Source of the DNA: JBAXGW01 sp037139195
GTDB lineage: Bacteria > Bacteroidota > Bacteroidia > Bacteroidales > JAHJDW01
Direction of reading: 5' to 3'
DNA: 64,000 bases
NCBI GenBank assembly: GCA_037139195.1
Contig: JBAXGW010000014.1
Span: 11,168-75,167 of the forward strand
Below, in pieces: positions 9,158 through 19,537 of the stretch (position 1 is its first letter; each line of letters starts with the position of its first letter). Made by a program: the position numbers and the translations under genes. Under the pieces are notes generated by a model. It had not been told where the DNA came from. It ran no database searches and saw nothing but the letters and a program-made list of their open reading frames with translations.

Positions 9158-9188
9158 CAAAAGTACGAATTTATTTTTTTTATGCAAA
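9158..9188 (-). promoter_or_regulatory. Consensus promoter of rpmH
   Basis: On the minus strand TTTG (9188-9185), exactly 19 nt, then TACTTTTG (9165-9158) gives a full match to the Bacteroidota promoter consensus TTTG-N19-TAnnTTTG. It ends 30 nt upstream of the rpmH ATG, fitting strong constitutive expression. Confidence 0.85.
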
Positions 9189-9233
9189 TATTTTATCGAA
9201 AAAAAATAAAATAACTGAATAAAAATTATGTTT

Positions 9234-9854
9234 TTAAATAATGACATGCGCAACTCTCTTTGTTTCAAAGAATTCCTCATCAAACCATTTGTTAATATTC
9301 CAAAGTTGAACTTTATTACTAATTTGTGATATTTCTTCGTGAAAATCGCCGCCTTTCAAATACAATAAACCATTTTTTAAGTCATTGCTTTGTGTCGATT
9401 TAATCTTTCCTTTGCACCAACCTAGTATTTCAGGCAGGGTTGTAACTGCTCTAGAAACAACAAAATCAAATTTTTTATTTAAACTTTCTGCTCTTGCATG
9501 TTCGGTTGTTAAATTTTTCAATCCAATTGCTTCTGAAATTTCGGATGCAACCTTCACTTTTTTTCCTATAGAATCAACCAAATGAAACCTAACTTCTGGA
9601 AACATAATAGCTAATGGTATGCCTGGAAAGCCTCCGCCAGTTCCAATGTCCATTATTTCGCTTCCGTCAACAAAATTTATAACTTTAGCTATTGCCAAAG
9701 AATGCAAAACATGCCTTTCGTAAATATTTTCAATGTCTTTTCTTGAAATTACATTAATTTTCGAATTCCAATCTAGATAAAGTTCTTGAAGTGCAGCAAT
9801 TTTATCGTGTTTATCAATATCCAATTCTGGAAAATATTTTTCAATTATTTTCAT
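9234..9854 (-). CDS. rsmG: 16S rRNA (guanine527-N7)-methyltransferase RsmG
   Basis: RsmG (GidB) uses S-adenosylmethionine to methylate N7 of G527 in 16S rRNA. The 206-residue protein has the SAM-binding loop IMDIGTGGGFPGIPLA at 67-82, the acidic VDS at 93-95 and FDFVVSRAVT, all diagnostic of the family. A longer frame opens at 9944, but it would add 30 mostly hydrophobic residues not seen in RsmG; the ATG at 9852-9854 gives the expected MKIIEKYFPEL start. It is transcribed alone, towards rpmH. Confidence 0.95.
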   Translation of the reverse strand: MKIIEKYFPELDIDKHDKIAALQELYLDWNSKINVISRKDIENIYERHVLHSLAIAKVINFVDGSEIMDIGTGGGFPGIPLAIMFPEVRFHLVDSIGKKVKVASEISEAIGLKNLTTEHARAESLNKKFDFVVSRAVTTLPEILGWCKGKIKSTQSNDLKNGLLYLKGGDFHEEISQISNKVQLWNINKWFDEEFFETKRVAHVII

Positions 9855-9973
9855 TAAATATATTTTTTTATGCAAAATAACAATATACCATAGATAATAA
9901 CAAGGGTTTGTGAAAAAAAAGAATCTATTACGAATAAAATACAATACAATGATATTAATTTTACAAGAAAAAT

Positions 9974-10912
9974 ATGCTCAGACTAACATTCTCATTTTTA
10001 TTCTTTATTATTGTTTTTAATACTACTGGACAGTCGATTAATGCAGCTTCAATTTATATTGAGAAGTATAAAAATGATGCTATTAGAGAAATGTTAGAAA
10101 GTGGTGTTCCCGCCAGTATCACACTTTCACAAGGTATTTTAGAATCGGGCAATGGTTCCAGCGAATTGGCTGTAAATGCTAATAATCATTTTGGGATTAA
10201 ATGCCATCAGGATTGGCTTGGAGAAACATTTATTTTAGACGATGATACAAAAAACGAGTGCTTTAGAAAATATACTTGCGTTTTTGAATCATACAGAGAT
10301 CATTCTCTTTTTTTAAAAACAAGAACTCGTTATAATAAGCTTTTTCTTCTTAATATTACTGATTATAAAGGTTGGGCAAATGGATTAAAAGATGCTGGAT
10401 ACGCAACTAATCCAAAATATGCCGATATGCTTATTAGTATAATTGAGCGAAATAAATTGTATCAGTATGATTCTGTATATCTGAAATATAACACCGACAG
10501 TCTTCTAAAAGCACAAGAATTATTTGCTAAAATTGAATCAAAACAGGGAGAAGCAGTAAATAGCAGGAAAACATATAAGAACAACAATGTATTATTTATT
10601 ATTGTAAAGGCAAATGACGATATTGATAAAATATGTAAAGATTTAGATATTAGACCTTGGCAAATATACAAATACAATGATTTACCAAAGGGAAGCAAGA
10701 TTGAACAAGGTCAGATTATTTATATTAAACCTAAAAGAAACAAAAATGCTCAAGAATTTCATGTGGTTAAAAATAATGAAACAATGCAAATTATCTCTCA
10801 AAAATACGCTATTAAGCTGAGAAAGCTTTATATTAAAAACAATTTACCCTTTGGAAGTGAACCAACCAAAGGGCAAAAGATTTATTTAAATAAAAGACAG
10901 AGAATCAATTAA
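9974..10912 (+). CDS. Secreted glucosaminidase with two LysM-like repeats
   Basis: The 312-residue protein starts with a signal peptide (about 1-20, ending NTTGQ) followed by a glucosaminidase domain (about 28-165). ITLSQGILESGNGSSELA at 49-66 supplies the catalytic Glu57, and NNHFGIKCHQDW and SYRDHSLFLKTRTRY are conserved in the family. Two LysM-like modules follow at about 206-250 and 257-307 (FHVVKNNETMQIISQKY). Such proteins hydrolyse peptidoglycan between GlcNAc and MurNAc during growth or division while LysM holds the wall. The stop overlaps the end of the convergent DUF5723 gene by 4 nt. Only the specific cell-cycle role is uncertain. Confidence 0.9.
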   Translation: MLRLTFSFLFFIIVFNTTGQSINAASIYIEKYKNDAIREMLESGVPASITLSQGILESGNGSSELAVNANNHFGIKCHQDWLGETFILDDDTKNECFRKYTCVFESYRDHSLFLKTRTRYNKLFLLNITDYKGWANGLKDAGYATNPKYADMLISIIERNKLYQYDSVYLKYNTDSLLKAQELFAKIESKQGEAVNSRKTYKNNNVLFIIVKANDDIDKICKDLDIRPWQIYKYNDLPKGSKIEQGQIIYIKPKRNKNAQEFHVVKNNETMQIISQKYAIKLRKLYIKNNLPFGSEPTKGQKIYLNKRQRIN

Positions 10913-12315
10913 AACCTCATTTGAGGAACATTCTCATTGTTCTTCATTTTGCGATAACCAAATACGAAATTCATCCCAAAGTGAATAATTGCATTTCTAG
11001 CTGTTGTAGGATAAAATGCACCCCATATATTATCGGCTGTGGCATATATTTGCCAAAACCCTAGATTTAGAGCCATGCCAAATCCAACATTGCTATAACT
11101 TCTATTTAAAATTGAATAATTAGCAGTTAAACTTAGCATATTGCCAATTTGTTTATTATATGAAATTGTTAAAGAAGGATGCCACATTTTGTTAAAAATC
11201 TCAAATCTAACTAATGCTCCTACTTTGTCTTTTGGTGTTAGATTAAAAGCACCTGTTAAATATATTTTTGTGCCAATTGGAGATTTATAAGATTCATTAG
11301 ATTCTTTTAATTCAAATATGGTCTGCAAAGAATCTAGCATTTTTTCTAACCCACTATTTGCTGTATCCGTATTACTTAAAAATTCATTTAAATCAATTCC
11401 GTCAAAAGTAAATTCTCCATTTTTATTTGAGAAATTTCTAATGTTAGATTTCCATGTTATACTTCCCCAATCAATAACACTGGCCGAAAAAGAAATACGC
11501 TCACTTAATTTATACGTTGCTCCTAAGTCGATTCCAAATCCTTTGTTTTCAGTATTCGTTAGATATTTATACATTGGAACTATTGTTGAGATATCCGGGT
11601 TATTAAAATCACCGTTTTCAGCATAAATATTAGAATCTATTGACGAATTTATCAATATATCTGATTTTGCTGTTAAAGCATAATCGGCTTCATTAGTATA
11701 TAACGAAATATTGCTCTTGGTTGTGTTCACATTCGTCATCCCAAGTAAATACTTTGGGCGAATACCAACTGTTAACTTGTCATTTATTACTCTTGCGTAG
11801 CCCAGCCCGTATTCTCTGTAATGAGTAAAGTTGACGCCAATACCATCAAAATTTGCAGTTTTTCCAATAAACTGACCGTTTCCTTTCCAAAGCAAACTCA
11901 TCAAATCTTTTGGATAACCTAATTTGAAAGCTACTTTTTCTGCAACTGAAAAACTAAAATAATTTTTTTTCTTTAATTTAAAGCCAAAAGAAAATAAATC
12001 TATTTGAACATTTGCTGAAAAGAAGTTTTTTTGAGTCATTTTGGACAGTGCATTATCCACATCAATATATAATGAGTCATCTTTTCTTTTTCTTATTAAA
12101 TCTTTATACGCAAATCCATTATGCGTAACTCCAAAATACATAGAGGATAATCCAGGGAAGCCAACATATACTTTGGGTGTAGGAATAAACGAAGGATTAG
12201 TGTAAATGGATTGAGGGACCATTGGCATTAAATGGATTGTTAAATCTTGTTGCGAAAATGCTACACTACTCAAAAACAGACACACAATAGATATATAAAA
12301 TTTCATTTTTCTCAT
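10909..12315 (-). CDS. DUF5723-family outer-membrane barrel protein
   Basis: The 468-residue protein has a signal peptide (MRKMKFYISIVCLFLSSVAFSQ). The mature N-terminus has MVPQSIYTNPSFIPTPKVYVGFPGLSSMYFG, written here in parts: IYTNPSFIPTPKVY then FPGLSSMYFG, which is the conserved opening of DUF5723 proteins of Bacteroidota. The rest is rich in alternating hydrophobic/aromatic strands and ends in a strand that finishes with F, as expected of an outer-membrane beta-barrel related to the PorP/SprF-like group. A TTG at 12324 would add three residues; the ATG at 12315 is preferred. It follows the lipoprotein gene by about 17 nt, so the two probably form an envelope pair. Function unknown. Confidence 0.75.
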   Translation of the reverse strand: MRKMKFYISIVCLFLSSVAFSQQDLTIHLMPMVPQSIYTNPSFIPTPKVYVGFPGLSSMYFGVTHNGFAYKDLIRKRKDDSLYIDVDNALSKMTQKNFFSANVQIDLFSFGFKLKKKNYFSFSVAEKVAFKLGYPKDLMSLLWKGNGQFIGKTANFDGIGVNFTHYREYGLGYARVINDKLTVGIRPKYLLGMTNVNTTKSNISLYTNEADYALTAKSDILINSSIDSNIYAENGDFNNPDISTIVPMYKYLTNTENKGFGIDLGATYKLSERISFSASVIDWGSITWKSNIRNFSNKNGEFTFDGIDLNEFLSNTDTANSGLEKMLDSLQTIFELKESNESYKSPIGTKIYLTGAFNLTPKDKVGALVRFEIFNKMWHPSLTISYNKQIGNMLSLTANYSILNRSYSNVGFGMALNLGFWQIYATADNIWGAFYPTTARNAIIHFGMNFVFGYRKMKNNENVPQMRF

Positions 12316-12332
12316 AATTATCAATTTATTAA

Positions 12333-13979
12333 TTAAAAGTCAGCCTTTAGCTGCGCACGAGTTCCTAATTTAACATCTAATTTATAGTTCGAATAAATTT
12401 TCACAATGTCGTTTCCATTATTTGTTGTAGCAAGCTTGCCTCTGACAATTATTTTTTTGCAATTAGCTAGTTTATCGAGCTTAGCTGCAGTTAAAGTTGT
12501 TTCTGTAATTTTATTTGTTGGTACCGTAACTTTATAAGCTGGTGCAGGTCCTGCTATTCCAGCAGCTACTACACTTTGCAGCGGATTTAATAGCGAATCA
12601 ATTACAACGTAGTTGCTATCTGCAAATAAAACTTGAATTTGAGACTCTAAAGGAAAACTGTTTGTGGTATTGATTTTAAATGAAATCCAATCAATTTCTT
12701 GAATTTTGCTAAATTCAAAATCAAATGTATCTTGAAGAACAAAATTCCAAGCTCTTCCATACAATGGTAACTCTACTTGCAAATCAACATCAAAACGACT
12801 ATTTTCAAGAACAAAGTTTTTAATTGGCGTTGCCTGAGGATTAGATAACCCTGTTAATGAATACGTTACAGTTCTAGGTGATATATTTATAAAATTGTCA
12901 AAATTTGAATTGTTTTTATGCAAATAAATGCTGTCTCTGACTGAACTTCCAACTTGCGAAATAGTTGGGGCATTGATACTGAAAGGGTTTGGCAATCCTG
13001 TTCCTGAAAGCACTACTACAAAAGGAGCATTTGTAGGCGAATTGGCTTTTATTGCATTAAACGATACGTCAATTGGCATACCGAAAGAATTTGTTGTAGT
13101 TATTTTAATTCTTGGGTCTTCAAGAATAAATGCTCCCATAATATTGTTTTTAAAAATATCTATGCTAACGGTATCTACAGCAATATTAAAAGTTTGTTGC
13201 CCTAGGTATCCAAACAATTTTTTGTATTTAATGTTTGTAAAATCTTGAGTAAAACTAAAGCTATAAGCAGGCAAAATAGGGTTTCCATTGTTGAATACAA
13301 CTGCTTCAATGTTTATATCAATTTCATTGTTGCCCCCTGAGTTATTAAAAACAATTTTATAATCGGATAAATCAATGTCAGAACTCAACATGGCAGGTGT
13401 GCTGCCATTGTATGTATATGGTAACTCCTTATAAAAAGGAATGCCATTTTTCGTAGCATTTGGAATTGAGAATCTAAATTTTGCATTTTGATTTAAATCC
13501 AATGAGAGTTGTAATTTTAAATCGCAAGTTTTCAAAATGGCACTATCGTAAATTCCTCCATTTGGAGTTGCAAAAGTAAGAACTTGATTGTAATTATTTT
13601 TCGCACTATCACCAATAGGTGTAGCTGGTGGAAGATTGTAATTTTCTGTTTTCGAAAAATTTTGATCTGCAATTATAATCAGCTCACTTGCTAATTTTGA
13701 ATACACTGTTCCATTATAAACCAGTGTAATAAAGCCCGTTCCATCTTCAACAAGCATGTGTTCACTGTCATAGTCTCTAATGATATCGCCAAGCGTTAAC
13801 TCTGAGTGAATAACCGGAACAGCAACATTTGGTGTATACTGACCGCCAGCCAATCTATTCGTATCAAAATCATCTTTAAAACAGGAAGATGTTAATACCG
13901 ATATTAAAGCAATAAAAACTACCAAAGTAATTCTGTTTGCATTAATTTTGCTGATTTTACTAAAATGAGTGTTATTCAT
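12333..13979 (-). CDS. Lipoprotein of unknown function
   Basis: The 548-residue protein has a hydrophobic segment (about 17-31) ending in the lipobox LTSSC, with Cys33 as the lipidated residue, followed by FKDDFDTNRLAGGQ. The remainder is beta-rich with many Asn/Asp/Thr residues and no enzymatic motif that I recognise; the middle (TVTYSLTGLSNPQ and similar) looks like stacked immunoglobulin-like sandwiches. It is the first gene of a two-gene unit with the DUF5723 barrel protein. A surface lipoprotein attached to or secreted by the barrel partner is a reasonable inference, but nothing in the sequence proves it. Confidence 0.7.
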   Translation of the reverse strand: MNNTHFSKISKINANRITLVVFIALISVLTSSCFKDDFDTNRLAGGQYTPNVAVPVIHSELTLGDIIRDYDSEHMLVEDGTGFITLVYNGTVYSKLASELIIIADQNFSKTENYNLPPATPIGDSAKNNYNQVLTFATPNGGIYDSAILKTCDLKLQLSLDLNQNAKFRFSIPNATKNGIPFYKELPYTYNGSTPAMLSSDIDLSDYKIVFNNSGGNNEIDINIEAVVFNNGNPILPAYSFSFTQDFTNIKYKKLFGYLGQQTFNIAVDTVSIDIFKNNIMGAFILEDPRIKITTTNSFGMPIDVSFNAIKANSPTNAPFVVVLSGTGLPNPFSINAPTISQVGSSVRDSIYLHKNNSNFDNFINISPRTVTYSLTGLSNPQATPIKNFVLENSRFDVDLQVELPLYGRAWNFVLQDTFDFEFSKIQEIDWISFKINTTNSFPLESQIQVLFADSNYVVIDSLLNPLQSVVAAGIAGPAPAYKVTVPTNKITETTLTAAKLDKLANCKKIIVRGKLATTNNGNDIVKIYSNYKLDVKLGTRAQLKADF

Positions 13980-14093
13980 AATTTTAGATATTTTATTATT
14001 CTTTTAAGATTAAAAGAGTCAATTTGAATACTAAATTAATAATTATTTAAGAATCTACAAAACAAAACTAAAATGATTATTTTAAAAAGCGAC

Positions 14094-16712
14094 TTATTCA
14101 AAAGGTATTATTGAAATTTTGGTCTTATTTGCCACAATTAATTCCATTTTTTTATCATTGTTTGCATCTGTAATATAAAACTTAGTAGTCCCTTTTATTG
14201 GAAAACCAGTCTTTGTAACGCCTTTGTTATTAACGAGAAAGATGTTATCTAAGGTGCAAATTTCTATGTATTTTTCTTGTAAACTAATCAATTTTAAAGG
14301 TTGATTAATTTGATTTTCAAATTCTTTTTTTAAAATCAACTTTTTATCCGAAGAATAAATAAAAACGGTTTTATTATCGGCAAAAATGTATTCCAATCTT
14401 TTGTCATTATTAATGTCAGAAATCGTCATAAAATGTTTGTCTGAAAACTTTCCGAAATTTTGCAATTCGGTTTTGCCATTATTAAAGATGAATAGTACTT
14501 CTCCCGAATTTGTAGTATGAGCAAAACAAGCTGTTCCTTTATAATTTGCAAGCATGAAATTATTGTTGGTAGACAATTTAAAGGTATTAGTTGTTGTAGC
14601 TATTTTTCCACCTCTTCTATTTAGCAATGTGATTGATTTATTATTGGGATAAATGACCAACAAATCAGTTCCAGCAATTCGAGCATATTTAATCGCTTTA
14701 TTTATATTTTCGTTTGCTTTGTATTTGGTCCAGCCAACAACTTCTTTCCCGTCTGCTCCAATATTTTCAACTAAGTTGGCTTTTGTGCAAAAAATTATTC
14801 GATAGTCTTTTTTCTTGTCAAAATCAAAAACACTTATGCCGTTTGTAATCTCATTTTTTGGTGTGAATGGAAAACCTTTTACGTTATTTCCAAGTTTATC
14901 AATTACATATATTGATTTTTTAGTATTAAAAATCAGTTGCATTTTCCCGTTTTTAAAGCAGTCGAGCTCTTGTATATCAGAAATAATTGGGCTGTCTAAT
15001 TTATATTTCCAAAGCACTTTCCCATTTAGTTCTGTGAAATATAACTCATTACTTTTGTCTACGATAAATAGGTTTTTAGCATTTGTTTGTGAATTGCAAA
15101 TAAGTTCAAAAACTTTGATATCGTCATTTGCAGTAAAATCAGAATTGTTTTTAGGTTCAACTTCTTCAATACTATCAGCTAAAAGAAGCGCATCACTTGA
15201 ATCTGCTTTAGAAACATAGATATTTGCAAGATATAAATTATCTTGAGTATTAACTTGAAAAGATAAAATGCCAATACTTGAAATCAAAGAACTTATAAAA
15301 TCTATGTTATCTTTTACAAAAAGCTCGCTAATTGAATTTTTACATAGTTGTAGATTGAAATAAGCTAACATGCCTGATTTAGCTGTGAAATATTTAGAAA
15401 TGTTTTTAAAGTTTTGATTTTCTTGTAGCGTGTTTTTGTTATCCGTATTATTTATTATATATTTTAAAACTTTTGCGTTAGACGAAAGTAAAAGAAACCC
15501 ATTTTTAATTGTAAAAAATTTGATAGAATCACTACTTAATACATTCAATTCGTTGAAAATGGATGGACTTTTTGAAAGTTCAACTATTTCATTGTCGGTG
15601 TTTTTTGAAAACTTTTTTAACTCATTGCTACATTCATCTTCATTATCAATTGCCATTATTACAATCTTGCTTGATACGCTATCGCTTAAAGCAATACTTG
15701 CCAAAGCAAATTCATTATTTAGAAAACTAGAATTAATGGCTTGGGTTGAATCTGCTTTTTTCAACGTCAACAATCTTGTATTTTTAAGTAGTTTATCGAC
15801 GTTTGAAAAGGAAAACCCTAATAAATATTGAGTGCTTTTTGGTAAAACACTAGAGAAATCAATTTCTGCTGATTCCTGTTCCTTTAATAAATTTAATATT
15901 GAATTTCTATCATTCAATGGCTGAATTAATCCGTTGAATACAAAGCTATTGTCTTTTAGGTTAAAGTCAAATGCCCCCCAATTAACAGTTTTTGAAAGAT
16001 CAAAAGAAAAAATGTTTTGAATTTTATTATTTAATAATAAGTTGAAATTAATAAAAATGTTTGCATCTGCCTTTTCGTTTGCGGTTCTATATACTTCTGA
16101 GAACGATTTGTCTGAGCTAATAACCTGATTTTCGGTAAATGATTTAATTACTTCAATTATTGAGTTTTTTTCTTTAGCAACGACCAAAGTATTTCCGATA
16201 AGCGAAAAGCATAAATTTTTCGAATTGAAAACAGCATGCTTTAAATATTTTACTTTTTCAAAAATTAGGCTTGGATATAAAGAAGAAATTGCTTCAATTA
16301 CCTCTTTGCTATTTACATTCTCATTTAATGAAATGTAAAAAATTGATTGAATTGATTTTTCAGTAGAATGAAAGGAAATAAAAAAACGTTGATTTTTGAT
16401 GATTGACTCTTTCGTCTTTTCTTTATTCATCAAAGAATCGGTGTTTTTAATAATTTGAAAATAAGCAGCAAAAAAATCCTTAGCGAATACGTTCCTAGCA
16501 AGAGTATTATTGTTGCTTTGCTTTATAAAATCAGTAGGATTATTAATTGTAACTACGCATAATGCGCTTTTAGGAATAATATTTTCAATTTTTAAAACTT
16601 CATTTTCATTATTATAGAAAAGAGTATATATCAAAACAGAAAAAATGATAACAAAAACAAAAATAATTGAAAATAAAATTAGAGGCTTCTTTTTAAAATT
16701 TAAATATTTCAT
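14094..16712 (-). CDS. Large membrane-anchored protein of unknown function with FG-GAP-like C-terminal repeats
   Basis: The 872-residue protein has a short basic N-terminus and one membrane segment at about 11-33; the rest is extracytoplasmic. The first 550 residues contain repeated DUF3352-like features (IIPKSALCVVTINNPTDFI; FNGLIQPL). The last 330 residues look like a blade-repeat domain with the acidic pattern D-x-N-x-D-x3-E/L (DINNDKRLEYIFA; DANNDKKMELIVA), as in FG-GAP/VCBS propellers that bind calcium. The ATG at 16712 is chosen over 16739 because it puts the positive MKYLNFKKK directly before the helix. It is divergent from gap. I do not recognise a defined function. Confidence 0.65.
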   Translation of the reverse strand: MKYLNFKKKPLILFSIIFVFVIIFSVLIYTLFYNNENEVLKIENIIPKSALCVVTINNPTDFIKQSNNNTLARNVFAKDFFAAYFQIIKNTDSLMNKEKTKESIIKNQRFFISFHSTEKSIQSIFYISLNENVNSKEVIEAISSLYPSLIFEKVKYLKHAVFNSKNLCFSLIGNTLVVAKEKNSIIEVIKSFTENQVISSDKSFSEVYRTANEKADANIFINFNLLLNNKIQNIFSFDLSKTVNWGAFDFNLKDNSFVFNGLIQPLNDRNSILNLLKEQESAEIDFSSVLPKSTQYLLGFSFSNVDKLLKNTRLLTLKKADSTQAINSSFLNNEFALASIALSDSVSSKIVIMAIDNEDECSNELKKFSKNTDNEIVELSKSPSIFNELNVLSSDSIKFFTIKNGFLLLSSNAKVLKYIINNTDNKNTLQENQNFKNISKYFTAKSGMLAYFNLQLCKNSISELFVKDNIDFISSLISSIGILSFQVNTQDNLYLANIYVSKADSSDALLLADSIEEVEPKNNSDFTANDDIKVFELICNSQTNAKNLFIVDKSNELYFTELNGKVLWKYKLDSPIISDIQELDCFKNGKMQLIFNTKKSIYVIDKLGNNVKGFPFTPKNEITNGISVFDFDKKKDYRIIFCTKANLVENIGADGKEVVGWTKYKANENINKAIKYARIAGTDLLVIYPNNKSITLLNRRGGKIATTTNTFKLSTNNNFMLANYKGTACFAHTTNSGEVLFIFNNGKTELQNFGKFSDKHFMTISDINNDKRLEYIFADNKTVFIYSSDKKLILKKEFENQINQPLKLISLQEKYIEICTLDNIFLVNNKGVTKTGFPIKGTTKFYITDANNDKKMELIVANKTKISIIPFE

Positions 16713-16800
16713 CAACAATTTTTCTTCAAAATTAAGCATAATAATAAAAAGAGCTGTTATTTTTTTATAAAATTATACTATTATATTGCTAATTCATTGC

Positions 16801-16808
16801 TAAATTTG
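16801..16808 (+). promoter_or_regulatory. Bacteroidota -7 box of gap
   Basis: TAAATTTG matches TAnnTTTG. The -33 element is not clear. Transcription should begin near 16813-16816, downstream of the more distal possible start at 16797, which supports translation from the ATG at 16827. Confidence 0.5.
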
Positions 16809-16826
16809 CCAATAATTTGTTTAGTT

Positions 16827-17825
16827 ATGATTAGAGTAGGGATAAATGGTTTTGGAAGAATTGGAAGAGTTGTTTTTCGCAATTTAATTGCTAGGCTTGA
16901 CATTGAATTAGTTGCTGTGAATGATATAATGCCAATTGAAACGCTAGCATATCTTTTAAAATACGATTCGAATCATGGCATTTGCAAGTATGAAATTCAA
17001 ATTGAAAATCAATGCGTTATTGTTAATGGTAAAACAATAATAATAACTCAACATCAGAATCCAATAGATATTCCGTGGAAAGAACTTGGTGTGGATATTG
17101 TTTTAGAGTCGAGTGGAAGATTTAAAACTAAGAAATCGCTAGAAAATCATTTAAAAGCGGGAGCTAAAAAAGTCATATTATCTTGTCCTCCTGATGATGA
17201 GCTTGATAAATTAGTGGTGTTTGGCATCAACCAATCAATTATAAGCGAACAGGATAAAATTATTTCAAATGCATCGTGTACAACAAATTGTATAGCCCCT
17301 GTAATAAAAGTGTTAGAGGATGAGTTTGGTATTGAAAAAGCGATGATGAATACTGTTCATCCGTTTACCAATAATCAAAAAGTGCTTGACTCGCCACATA
17401 GCGACATTAGAAGAAGTAGAGCGTTAGGTGTTAATATAATACCAACAACATCCACCGCAATTGATGCTACTATAAAGATTTTTCCTTTTTTAAAAAATAA
17501 ATTTGATGGAATAGCAACACGCGTTCCAGTAAAAGATGGTTCTTTAATTGAATTAACTGCAGTTTTAAAAACAAATGTTACTGTAGAACAGATAAACGCT
17601 GTTTTTAAAAATTATTCAGAAAATAAGCTTTCAAATATATTAGAATATACCGACGAACCTTTAGTCTCATCTGATATTATTGGAAATCCAAACTCCGCAA
17701 TATTCGATTCGCTTTCAACAAAAGTTGTTGCAGGGAATATGATTCAAATAATTGTTTGGTACGACAATGAAGTTGGATACTCTAGTCGAATTATTGACTT
17801 AATCTTATATTTTTCAAAAATCTAA
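16827..17825 (+). CDS. gap: Glyceraldehyde-3-phosphate dehydrogenase, divergent form
   Basis: The enzyme oxidises glyceraldehyde 3-phosphate to 1,3-bisphosphoglycerate with NAD+ in glycolysis. The 332-residue protein has the NAD-binding start INGFGRIGR at 6-14, an Asp at 33 that favours NAD+ over NADP+, the active-site SNASCTTNC with Cys151, and the partner His178. The phosphate-site segment usually reads STGAA but here reads TSTAI, and the loop after His178 reads PFTNNQ, so it is a side branch of the family. A second, standard copy may exist elsewhere in the genome. Its 3' end overlaps convergent rnhB by 12 nt. Confidence 0.88.
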   Translation: MIRVGINGFGRIGRVVFRNLIARLDIELVAVNDIMPIETLAYLLKYDSNHGICKYEIQIENQCVIVNGKTIIITQHQNPIDIPWKELGVDIVLESSGRFKTKKSLENHLKAGAKKVILSCPPDDELDKLVVFGINQSIISEQDKIISNASCTTNCIAPVIKVLEDEFGIEKAMMNTVHPFTNNQKVLDSPHSDIRRSRALGVNIIPTTSTAIDATIKIFPFLKNKFDGIATRVPVKDGSLIELTAVLKTNVTVEQINAVFKNYSENKLSNILEYTDEPLVSSDIIGNPNSAIFDSLSTKVVAGNMIQIIVWYDNEVGYSSRIIDLILYFSKI

Positions 17826-18413
17826 TTCTAATTGATTTTCTAGTAATTTAAAACTCATTCGGTGATATGGAGAGGGTCCAAATTTCCGAATAGCGGCTCT
17901 GTGCTCAATAGTTGGATAGCCTTTGTTTTGTTTCCAATTATACATTGGATATTCCTTGTCAAGTTCTTCCATAATCAAGTCGCGATAGGTTTTTGCAATA
18001 ACCGATGCTGCAGCTATCGATAAATATTTCCCATCGCCTTTTACTATGGTTTGATGAGGAATTGATTTATAATTTTTAAAACGATTTCCATCCACCAAAA
18101 TAAATTCGGGTTGAATAGTTAGTTTTTCAATTGCTCTATGCATTGCTAATATTGAAGCATTAAGAATATTGATTTTATCAATTTCTACATGGTCAACAAA
18201 GGCAAAAGCCCATGATAACGCTTTCTTTTCAATTATAGGTTTTAATAATGTTCTTTGAAAATGACTCAATTTTTTAGAGTCGTTAAGTTCTTCAATTTCT
18301 AACTCTTTGTTGATAATAACTGCTGCTGCAACCACAGGTCCCGCTAAACAGCCCCTGCCAGCCTCATCGCAGCCAGCTTCAAGAGTTTTATTGCTATAGG
18401 AGAGAGTTAACAT
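17814..18413 (-). CDS. rnhB: Ribonuclease HII
   Basis: RNase HII cuts the RNA strand of RNA-DNA hybrids and single ribonucleotides left in DNA. The 199-residue protein has [20 protein letters not shown] with the catalytic Asp16 and Glu17, LVDGN with Asp108, and [21 protein letters not shown], the block containing the fourth active-site region. The longest frame starts at 18443, but the ATG at 18411-18413 gives the normal N-terminus and overlaps the glycosyltransferase stop by only 7 nt. It is probably cotranscribed with that upstream gene. Confidence 0.95.
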   Translation of the reverse strand: MLTLSYSNKTLEAGCDEAGRGCLAGPVVAAAVIINKELEIEELNDSKKLSHFQRTLLKPIIEKKALSWAFAFVDHVEIDKINILNASILAMHRAIEKLTIQPEFILVDGNRFKNYKSIPHQTIVKGDGKYLSIAAASVIAKTYRDLIMEELDKEYPMYNWKQNKGYPTIEHRAAIRKFGPSPYHRMSFKLLENQLELDF

Positions 18414-19537
18414 TTGTCTAATATATCTTGAATAGCTTTCCAAACAAGATCAGCAGATTTTTGCCAACTAAAATTTTCTCTTTGTATTTTGCCTTTGGCA
18501 ATAAGTTGATTGCGCAAATCCTCGTCGGAGTAGATTGTAGACAAAGCCTTTGCAATTTCGTTAATACTGTTTGGATCAACTAGCAAGGCAGCATCGCCAG
18601 CAACTTCAGGCATAGATGTAGTATTTGAAGTAATAATAGGCACTTCACAGTTCATGGCTTCAAGTAAAGGAATGCCAAAGCCTTCAAAAAATGAAACATA
18701 AGTCAACGCAATTGAAGACGCTAAAATATGGTGTAAATCTTCATTTGAAACTCGACCCGTAAAGATAACATCATTTTTAAAACGCATTGACAAATAGGCA
18801 TCTTCAATTTCTTTTCGCCAAATCTGTTTAGCCCCAACAATAAGCAGTTTGACCTCATTTTTATTGTTTTCTTTAAAATGATCGAAAGCTTTAAATAGAT
18901 TTATCAAATTTTTACGGGGATTAATAGCCCCAACATAAACAAAATACTCATTATTGTTAGTAAACCTTTTTTGAGTTTCAATAATATCAAGCTTACTTAT
19001 AGGTTTATATATTTCATTTGCCCCGTTATAAACAACTTGAATGTTTTCACTTTCAATATTGAAATTTTTTGAAATATCTTTTTTTGAATATTCTGATACA
19101 GTACATATTTTGCTTGCGTTTTTAGCAAAAATAGGAAAGAAAAAATCGACATATTTTTGATAAAGATATGGCAAGTCGTTTTTGTTATGAAAAAAGCTCA
19201 AATCATGAATAACATTGACTGTTTTAACTTTTTTATTTGTAGTAAGCCACCCATCAGGTGAATAATAAACATCTGCTTTGATTTTTTTTAACAATTTAGG
19301 TAAAAGCAGTTCGAATCTTAGAATCCATAGTAATGGATGACGCGATTGCGGATGTAAAATAATTGGTTTTACATTATTGCCATAAATAAAATCGGGGGAA
19401 TATTGTCTGTCAAAAATAAAATAAAAAGTATGTTCAGGATGCTGTTGAGTGATTCTTTTTAATGTCTCGTGAGCAAACCAACCTATACCTTCAAGCTTAT
19501 CTTTAAGTAATAATTGAGTATTTACAGCAATAATCAT
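18407..19537 (-). CDS. Glycosyltransferase family 4 protein
   Basis: The 376-residue protein shows the GT4 layout: an N-terminal acceptor half with [15 protein letters not shown] and [11 protein letters not shown], then [34 protein letters not shown], and the donor-site block [21 protein letters not shown] with the conserved Glu-x7-Glu (E-GFGIPLL-E). The family includes mannosyltransferases for exopolysaccharide and O-antigen. It lies divergently from the Wzz/ligase operon and just upstream of rnhB, with which it overlaps. The sugar specificity is not shown by the sequence. Confidence 0.87.
   Translation of the reverse strand: MIIAVNTQLLLKDKLEGIGWFAHETLKRITQQHPEHTFYFIFDRQYSPDFIYGNNVKPIILHPQSRHPLLWILRFELLLPKLLKKIKADVYYSPDGWLTTNKKVKTVNVIHDLSFFHNKNDLPYLYQKYVDFFFPIFAKNASKICTVSEYSKKDISKNFNIESENIQVVYNGANEIYKPISKLDIIETQKRFTNNNEYFVYVGAINPRKNLINLFKAFDHFKENNKNEVKLLIVGAKQIWRKEIEDAYLSMRFKNDVIFTGRVSNEDLHHILASSIALTYVSFFEGFGIPLLEAMNCEVPIITSNTTSMPEVAGDAALLVDPNSINEIAKALSTIYSDEDLRNQLIAKGKIQRENFSWQKSADLVWKAIQDILDKC

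Noticed and set aside
15430..15831. A 133-codon plus-strand frame within the large anchored protein gene
   Set aside because: Shadow frame; composition is that of the complement of an AT-rich coding region, and no start signal is present.
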